From Pogostemon cablin (Eukaryota; Streptophyta; Magnoliopsida; Lamiales; Lamiaceae), in the NCBI GenBank assembly GCA_023678885.1, contig CM042997.1:24248064-24312063 (forward strand): a stretch of 64,000 bases of DNA, in the 5' to 3' direction. Under the pieces are notes generated by a model. The model saw nothing but the letters and a program-made list of their open reading frames with translations, ran no database searches and was not told where the DNA came from. Below, piece after piece: positions 56,831 to 64,000 of this stretch (position 1 is its first letter; the number at the start of each line of letters is the position of its first letter). Made by a program: the position numbers and the translations under genes.

Positions 56831-57265
56831 GCATTTAATGTATTAAGTAAACACATTGTTATCAGCGGACATGCATGCAGCAATTATTTGTAGAAAATCC
56901 ATTCAAATTTTATTTATTTTTTAATTCCCATTCAAAATAATATATAGTATTATTTATTATCACATGAATTGAATTAAAAATATATATTTATGTGCAGATA
57001 TGGATTAGCACACACTCAACTTTTCGGCGGACATACTAATATTTTACGTATTTTACGGTGGACATGCAAGAAAAGCCTTCATTAATTGGCGGATATGCAA
57101 AATTCTTAACAAATTTTCGGCGTAAAACACTTTAATTAGAGTTCAAAATAATTAATTAAATAAATAAATATGAAAAATCTAAATTGAATTGTTATGTATA
57201 GAAATTAATAGCATTTAATGTATTAAGTAAACACATTGTTATCAGCGGACATGCAACAACAAAAT
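56831..57265. repeat. 385-bp tandem repeat array, right part
   Basis: The array resumes after the mariner: the rest of the interrupted unit, then a further unit from 57001 (tggattagcacacactcaac) to about 57265. Confidence 0.8.
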
Positions 57266-58830
57266 TAAATGTGTTTTTTCTCTTTTTCTTTACCATTTCA
57301 TGTCCGTGCGAACACCTATTTTTCTTTTTCTCAGGGGCACCTATTTTTCTTTTTTCTTTTTTTAATACCAATATCAGCGGACACCTATTTTTCTTTTCTT
57401 TTTTTTTTAAATCAGCGGATGCCTCTTTTTTTCTCAATTTTATTACATCATTAGACACCATGACACCTCACCATTTTTTCTTTTTTTTTAATTTATTTTA
57501 AATATCAACGGACACCTAACCTTTTTCTTTAATCCAAACTAATGCTTCAAAAAATAAAATATATGCATGATGATTAAGTTTTTAAAATCAATTTAACAAA
57601 GGGAATATTATTATTTATTTAATAAAAAATATTATTATTTTATATTTCTTTTCTAATTATCTTCTTAAATCTTATCGTAACAAAAATTCCTTAAAATATA
57701 AGTATCAATCTAACATTAACCCTAAAAGATATTATATATATAAAGAAAAAACTCTATATATCTGTACACATTATAAAAGAAAATCCAATTATTTTATTAA
57801 TTAATATCTATCAATTTTTTTAAAAAAAATTGTAAGTAAGATTCGATATGTTGAAATGATAAATACTAAAAAAAACTCATATCCGCCGACAAATTAACTG
57901 TGTCCGCCGAACATGGGTTATTATTATTATTTTTATTTCATTTCCCACATGGCATATTAAAAAATCCTGTCCGCTGGTGTTATATTATGAAATTAAAAAA
58001 TATTAACTAAACTAATGCATGTTGGCCGGTATCAGGTGATAAGAAATGTTGTGTCCGCCAATAAAAAAATGTTGTCCAACACAGTAAAATCAAGCGACAT
58101 GATTAATTTAGAAGTATGTGATGTGAAAATGAACGAACATGATTAATTTTCACAATCTTGTTTGCTGATTCAACATTGCACCATGTCCGCTGACAATAAT
58201 TGATGTTTATTTAGTCATTCACATGCTATTAATTTCTACACATAACAATCAAATTTCAATTTTTCATATTTATTTAATTAATTAATTATTTCGTATTTAT
58301 TATTTTTTTTAAAACATGTCCGCTGAATAAATTACAGTGGTGTCCGCCACATTCAATTTTGGACTATTGTGCTATTGAATTATTTTTTTTCTTAATTACG
58401 TCCGCTGATAGTTGCTTATAGTTGCGTCCGCTTATAATTTTATTAACAAAGTTAGTATTTAACTTAATTTATTTGATAACAATTTTATTAATTTTAAAAA
58501 GATATCAGGTGATTACATTTTTAAATTGTAGTATCCGCTTAGATTTTTTTTACATATGCGTCCGCTTATTAAGTGATATCAGGTGATATAATTTTCTCAA
58601 AATTTATTTTATTAGTATTTAATGTCATGAAAGTATAGTCAATTTCTGACACTTAGTTATGTCCTCCATGTGTACTTGTCATTTCATTCCCAACATTAAA
58701 GGGTGGGCCACCCCTTAGGAGTATCCAAGGCATTACATATATTTTTTAGACAAATTAGATGTAATACAAGTAATAGGACAAATTAGATATGTTACATCCC
58801 ATATCGGGCAAATTGTGAGATTTCCCTATA
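57266..58830. repeat. Right arm of the GCGGACAT-rich region
   Basis: Pyrimidine-rich stretches with atcagcggacacc up to 57510 resemble the left arm at 50690-51010. From about 57890 the motif appears as TGTCCGC. 58170-58310 is the reverse complement of array sequence (atttctacacataacaatc against tagaaattaatag context). Lys- or Phe-rich frames here are composition artefacts. Confidence 0.6.
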
Positions 58831-58916
58831 ATAAAACTAGAGTAGTGTTTATAGAACGACCCTACCCTTATCTCCTTATATATTAAAACAAAATAACTTG
58901 CTTAAATTAGTTTTTA

Positions 58917-59090
58917 AAAAATGTGATGTGTCATGATATGGTGAATTGTGTATTTATGATTTGTGTAAAAATGTGATGTGTCATGATGTGGTGAATGGTG
59001 TATTTATGATTTGTGTAAAAATGTGATGTGTCATAACAAGGTCAATTGTGTATTTATGATTTTTGTAAAAATGTGAGGTGTAATCATATG
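58917..59090. repeat. 50-bp tandem repeat
   Basis: aaaaatgtgatgtgtcatga plus ...gtgtatttatgatttgtgt occurs three times, followed by a partial fourth copy. Confidence 0.9.
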
Positions 59091-59530
59091 GATACAATTA
59101 TTTAATTCCATGCAAAATTTAATAAGTTTCAAAACTTTATTTCCTCCATTAACCAAGCTTTTTGCAATCATTTTTAAGGAATAAGCTATGAATTAAATAT
59201 TCTTTTTAGATGTGATTGTGTATTAGTCATAATTACTAATTGTATTGATACTATTGTTTAATATATTGCATACAAAATTTAATAAGTAACATAATGCTTT
59301 TTATAATTTTTTAATTCTTGGTATTTATAATATTTAAATTACATTAAAAATGGGTACAATCATTTCATTACATGCAAAATTCAATAAGTTCTAAAACTTA
59401 ATTTCATCCATTTATCATGCTTCTTGCAATCTTTTTTAAGGAATAACATATTAAATATTCTTTTTTATATTCTTTTTAAATGTGATTGTGTATTAGTCAT
59501 AATTACTAAAAGTATTGATACTATTATCTT
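59088..59530. repeat. Tandem duplication of about 255 bp
   Basis: tacaattatttaattccatg... at 59096 recurs as tacaatcatttcattacatg at 59353, both continuing to tgtgattgtgtattagtcat and attgatactatt. Divergence is moderate. Confidence 0.75.
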
Positions 59531-59789
59531 AATACATCTATACAACAGTTTCTATTTGCTGACTTGGGGTAGCTCTCCATCCTTCTTGGTGACGTGGCAG
59601 GAGGAGAGTGCTTGGAGCACTTTTTATAATACTATTTTTTATTTCCTTCTTTTCTGTATTAAAAGTATTTTTGTAATGTTCCTATTTCATAAGTTTTTGA
59701 GATTTGATTTCCTCTCTTCCTTATGTTATTTTGCGTTTACTTTTGTTTTTTTTTTCTTCCAACTTTTTATAATTAAACTTTCCTTATTT

Positions 59790-60448
59790 GGGAGGATTAC
59801 TACTAGGTACACAAAAAAATCCTAAATTACTATGAGATACAAACATACAAAAGTATTACTACTAGGTACAAAAATATATAGTGATATTCCAATATTACCC
59901 CTATTAATGTGCTGCACATAAATATTGTGTGCAGCAAAAGTTCATGTGCAGCAAAGTGTGTGCAGCAAAAAAAGTGTGTGCAGGAAAAAAAAAAGTGTGT
60001 GCAGCAAAAAAATATGGTGGTCCGGCGGCGGCGGTCCGGCAGCTTTTCCGGCGGAGGCAGTTTTTCCGGCGACCAGTTTTTTTTTTTTTCTTTTTTTTTG
60101 GACGAACAGTTTTTCCGGCGACCGGCTGCCGGAGCTCCGGCGGCGGCGGCGCGGCAGTTTTCCGGCGACCAGTTTTTTTTTTTTTTTTTTTTTTTTTTCT
60201 GACGAACAGATTTTCCGGCGATCGGCCGCCGGAGCTCCGCCGGCGACGGCGGCGGCGGCGGCGGTCCGGCAGCGGCAGGGGTGGTCCGGTGGTGGGTGGA
60301 GGTTGGGGTTAGTGTTTTAAAGGTATATGGGTTTAGGGGTATATTTGGTATTTTACTTTAATATTTTGTATTAAATAATAATTATTTTAAATCAATGTAT
60401 CTAGTAGTAATTAGGGGTACAAAGTGTGTACCTATCAGTAATTATTTC
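59790..60448. mobile_element. Mutator-like element with a GC-rich insert (Pack-MULE candidate)
   Basis: The 9-bp duplication TCCTTATTT is at 59781-59789 and 60449-60457. The ends gggaggattactactagg and cctatcagtaattatttc are inverted and remain similar for about 45 bp (tactatgagatac / gtatctagtagtaatt). The interior has gtgtgcagcaaa repeated about five times (59922-60012). Then comes a CGG-rich block (60018-60290) containing two tandem copies of tttccggcgacc(a/g)...gacgaacag...gccggagctcc, separated by T tracts. No transposase. The overlapping Arg/Phe-rich frames are composition artefacts. Confidence 0.75.
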
Positions 60449-60457
60449 TCCTTATTT

Positions 60458-63394
60458 TTATCTAATTATTCATTATTGAATTTAAATACTAAGAGCTATT
60501 TTTCATAGAATATTGAGGAAAATATGATCTCCTTTAATAGTCTCAATTAATTAGTATTTATTGTCATGTATCTATATAAACACACAATCAAACAAATATT
60601 TGTATTGCATTCAAAATATTTGTACCTTTTTGTTTATGTTATAAGTTTATTTTATTAGTTTTTCATATGATATGTTCTTTCTTCTTCTCCTCTCTCTCTA
60701 TATATAGTCAAATGAGGATTTATGTATTATGTACATTTTTAGTACTTTATATATATATGTTCATATAATTTAAATGGTTCAAACCCTATCATGCTATTAA
60801 AATTTTTCTTGGTTCCTCTCATCTAATCATATTTTATTCAATCTCGCTCACACATCACAATAATATTTTTCACAAATTTTTTTAAGTTTCACTCTCATAT
60901 TTACCTTTGAGTATTTTCTTCTTTTTCTCATATTACTCGCATATATATAATTGTTTTAATATAGATTGTGGAGTTTCGAATTTGCATTGAAGTCATTCCG
61001 ATGAAGATCTCACAACATGTGGAACGTGGATCGTGGAAATAAAGATTGGAAATAATCATAATTTATTTGTAATGATATTTCTACCAGATATGTTTACCAG
61101 CTTGATATTGAATCATATGTTTAGGATTATAATACAAAATGTAATTTAACAATCTTTTTTTTTTTTTGTAAGTGACAAGTTTTGAATTTGTATAATGATT
61201 TATCATAAATTTACATGATTACTCTATGTTATTTGTTTTGATTTTATAATTTCTTTTTACTATAATACTTCCTATGATTTCTTTAAATTATTATTAATAC
61301 AAAAAGTTATATATTTATAATTATATTAAATTGTTTCAAAATTTTAATATAATATAATCATTCTTATAAAAGAACCATGATATATAAGAACCTTTTTAAT
61401 GTGATGATTTATTTATTTATTTATTTATTATTATTATAATAGTTTAATTGTATGTTCTTATTTTTATAATATTTCTTGCATGTGCATACTTTTATAAAAA
61501 TTAAATGTGTTGTGAAAAAATATTTGTAAACAACGTTAATTTATTAGATATTATTAGGAGCATAATTTAATTAAAAGCACAAGCAATATTTGTTGGATTA
61601 AATAATAATAATAATAATAATAATAATAACTTAATTGCTCCCATAATTAATTAGTAAAATTTGAAATCATAGATCCATTAACGTATTCATGATTAACAGT
61701 ACAATTTTAATCATTTAATGATTAGATTTTGATCGTTTCATATTCTTTATACTAAATTTATATTATAATTTATCATCTCTAATTTTCTATTTACAACTTT
61801 AGATATTATGATTATTTTATATTTTATATAGATTTTTATCCCTTCAAAATAATAAAGTTTTATATCAAAATATTAAAATTTTAAGTACATAATAAATTGG
61901 ATTTAAACTTACTTATTAATAAATTTAAAATTTTAATATTAATTTATATTTTTTAAATAATTTAAAGAAGTGTAGAAAGCTCAAGGATTAATTAAAATAT
62001 AATTTTATTGATGTAATAAGTTTTGAGAGATTATTGGCCGGTAAATTTAATATTATAGTTTTTAGAATATTTTGAATTTAGATGACCTTTTTAATATAAA
62101 TGCTTTCATATTATTTATAAATTAGATTACAAAATATAAATTATTATTTTATTATTATTTTTTTTTACACATGATATTGTTGCTTTAAGGAGTGCTTTCA
62201 AATTAATTTTTTTCACTGTGATGGCATTATGGAACACGAAATAAGTTACATTAATTAAATATTTAATTCAAAATTTAATTATTATTTATTTTATTATTAA
62301 TTTTTAAGGTTAATTTTTTGTTATTTATTTAATTTTTAATGGATAAGCAACTCATTGAAAGGAATCATCACTCAAATTAAAGAATATTTTATTAACACGT
62401 CAAAGAACAATCATGAGCGGCTTTATATCTATATCAATAATTTTTAATATATTTAAATAAAAAATCATTATGACCATTTTTTTAATTTTTAAGATAAATC
62501 AATACCAATTTGAATTAATTAAATTAGTATTTTTTCTTTATACTCCCTTCATTTAAATAAAAAATTCATTATGACAATTTCTTTATAAATGTGTCAATTA
62601 CTCTATTTAAGTGGAATAATTGTTTTTGCAAAATTAATATTGTTGATTATTTTATTTAGTGGGTGATTAATTTCTTTTATCGTAAAATATTTTAATTGAT
62701 TAGTTTCTATATATTTTATTTAGTATATCTTTCTAAAGTCAAATAATCGAATAAAAATTTAGTATATAAATAAAATATAACATTGTTATACTAATTATTT
62801 TAATAATTATAAATTTTTATGACATTTTCTTATTTAATATTCTGTTATATTCTTTGCAAAGTCAACTTATCTAATAGGTAATAATAATTTTATTATTATA
62901 TTTTTCAATTTAATATTTTTAATATAATTTTTATATAATCAATTAATGTTAATATAAATCCTCATAATTAATATATCAATAGCCATATTTAACTTTTGTA
63001 AATCACATTCAATATTTTTCTCATTTAATTAATTTTAATTTTATGATAATTTAGGAGCCAATCTATTAGAATTGATTTTGAAGAATTAATTATACAATAT
63101 TAGATTTTTGAATAAGACTGAATTTAAGGAATTAATTATATAATATTATTTTTTTTATTTTTTAATAACCATTAAAATTTAGAAAATTATTAGAGTACAC
63201 CTGATGTACGAACATTTAGCATTTAAATCGTTAAATTTTAAATTAATTTAACATATCTTTGGTTTAAATTTTAAAATTTTTATAATTACTATATTATACT
63301 CTAAATTTATCCTTAAACTTCAAGGTGCATTTGATGTACCAATCGTGCCCAAGTATCACTTGAGATTTTGATGTGTACTTTGAATTTTTTCCTT
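60458..63394. other. AT-rich intergenic DNA
   Basis: No gene, RNA gene or complete element was recognised in nearly 3 kb. It is very AT-rich with simple-sequence runs (atttatttatttattta near 61410) and one isolated MITE-like end (tactcccttcatttaaat at 62541). Confidence 0.6.
61602..61629. repeat. (TAA)n microsatellite
   Basis: About nine perfect ATA/TAA triplets. Confidence 0.95.
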
Positions 63395-63625
63395 TGCTTA
63401 CCAATTTTCAATTTTTATACTATTTATTAATGAATTTAAATACTAATCAATAGATTGCTTACCAATTTTCAATTTTTAAATTATTCATTAATGAATTTAA
63501 ATACTAATCAATCAATCTATACTAATTTATAAATTTTAATTTTTTATTACTAAACTTTTCGTACTTACCCATTTTCAGTTTTATATTATTTATTAATTAA
63601 TTTAAATACTAATCAATGCTACTTT
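63395..63625. repeat. Short tandem repeat of about 60 bp
   Basis: cttaccaattttcaattttt...gaatttaaatactaatcaat occurs at about 63398 and 63458, and in a diverged form at about 63564. Confidence 0.8.
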
Positions 63626-64000
63626 ACAAGTTTAATTTTAATAAAATTTAAAGAGATCTTCCTTTACTAAAAATCTACATATCCCAACATTTAATATTAA
63701 TTCTCTTGATTGCTTCATAATAGTTTAAAATTTTACATGAGATTTATACATGACATATAAAATCGGGTGTGATTGATATATTCTTTTTTTATATACGGGT
63801 CAAAGTTTAAAGGACATCATATGATGGAGTTTGTAATGCATTTGGAGATTTACATTTTTGGTTAAAAATATTGTTTTAAGAGAAGACTTAATTTTAATTA
63901 CTTTGATCAATTTATTTATTGGAAGGTAATATCTTTGTGATCATTAATTAATTATATTTATGAAAAGATTATCATATTTATAAAAAGATTGTTCAATAGA
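63626..64000. other. AT-rich end of window
   Basis: Nothing recognisable; the window ends in non-coding sequence. Confidence 0.5.

Noticed and set aside
57192..57501. Lys-rich and Phe-rich frames of 61-89 codons
   Set aside because: They come from pyrimidine-rich low-complexity DNA; both strands are open only because of composition.
59909..60320. Three overlapping 97-133-codon frames
   Set aside because: All three forward frames are open across the CGG/T-tract block, which shows composition and not coding.

Overview
This is nuclear plant DNA: AT-rich and dominated by transposable elements. It carries plant LTR retrotransposons primed by tRNA-iMet and tRNA-Asp, Stowaway, hAT, Mutator, CACTA and mariner DNA elements, and fragments of plant gene families. 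The only host gene that looks intact is a legume-type lectin at 14916-15776. A eudicot, probably an asterid, fits best; a Lamiales/Lamiaceae source is an inference from the lectin type only. There are no bacterial or organellar features, no convincing tRNA or rRNA gene, and no CRISPR array.

Layout. (1) 1-15860 is copy A of a duplicated block that ends in the intact lectin gene. It is split by a Copia element (Copia-1, 1140-13507, minus strand, LTRs that look identical, 5-bp target duplication). Copia-1 is itself split by a non-autonomous Athila-like element (3315-9417, plus strand, LTRs that look identical). (2) 15860-19073 holds Stowaway-type MITEs and a 1.57-kb hAT-like element. (3) 19078-33172 is an older Copia element (Copia-2, plus strand). 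It is broken by a second, minus-strand Athila-like element (21412-28684), by a solo LTR (29851-31546), and by a Stowaway MITE inside its 3' LTR. (4) 33178-41900 holds remnants of three unrelated host genes in one orientation (phospholipase C exon 1, an NB-ARC fragment, an LRK10-like receptor kinase fragment), a solo LTR carrying a SINE, and AT-rich repeats. (5) 41957-46700 holds a 5'-truncated LINE, an LTR-like relic, a CACTA MITE and tandem duplications. (6) 46785-50040 is copy B of the lectin block; its lectin is a pseudogene. (7) 50470-58830 is an unusual region of about 8.4 kb bounded by short inverted termini and filled with a recurring GCGGACAT motif. It contains a 385-bp tandem array, a Mutator-like MITE and a 3.95-kb mariner element. 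The mariner carries a decayed transposase, an extra unrelated reading frame and a higher-order minisatellite. (8) 58830-64000 is AT-rich, with short tandem repeats and a 659-bp Mutator-like element holding a GC-rich insert that looks captured.

Insertion order can be read from the nesting. The lectin block was duplicated first, because both copies share one hAT MITE and one Stowaway. MITEs and retroelements then inserted independently in each copy. Copia-1 and its Athila-like guest came last in copy A. Positions and repeat boundaries were read by eye; family assignments rest on recognised motifs and were not checked by database search.
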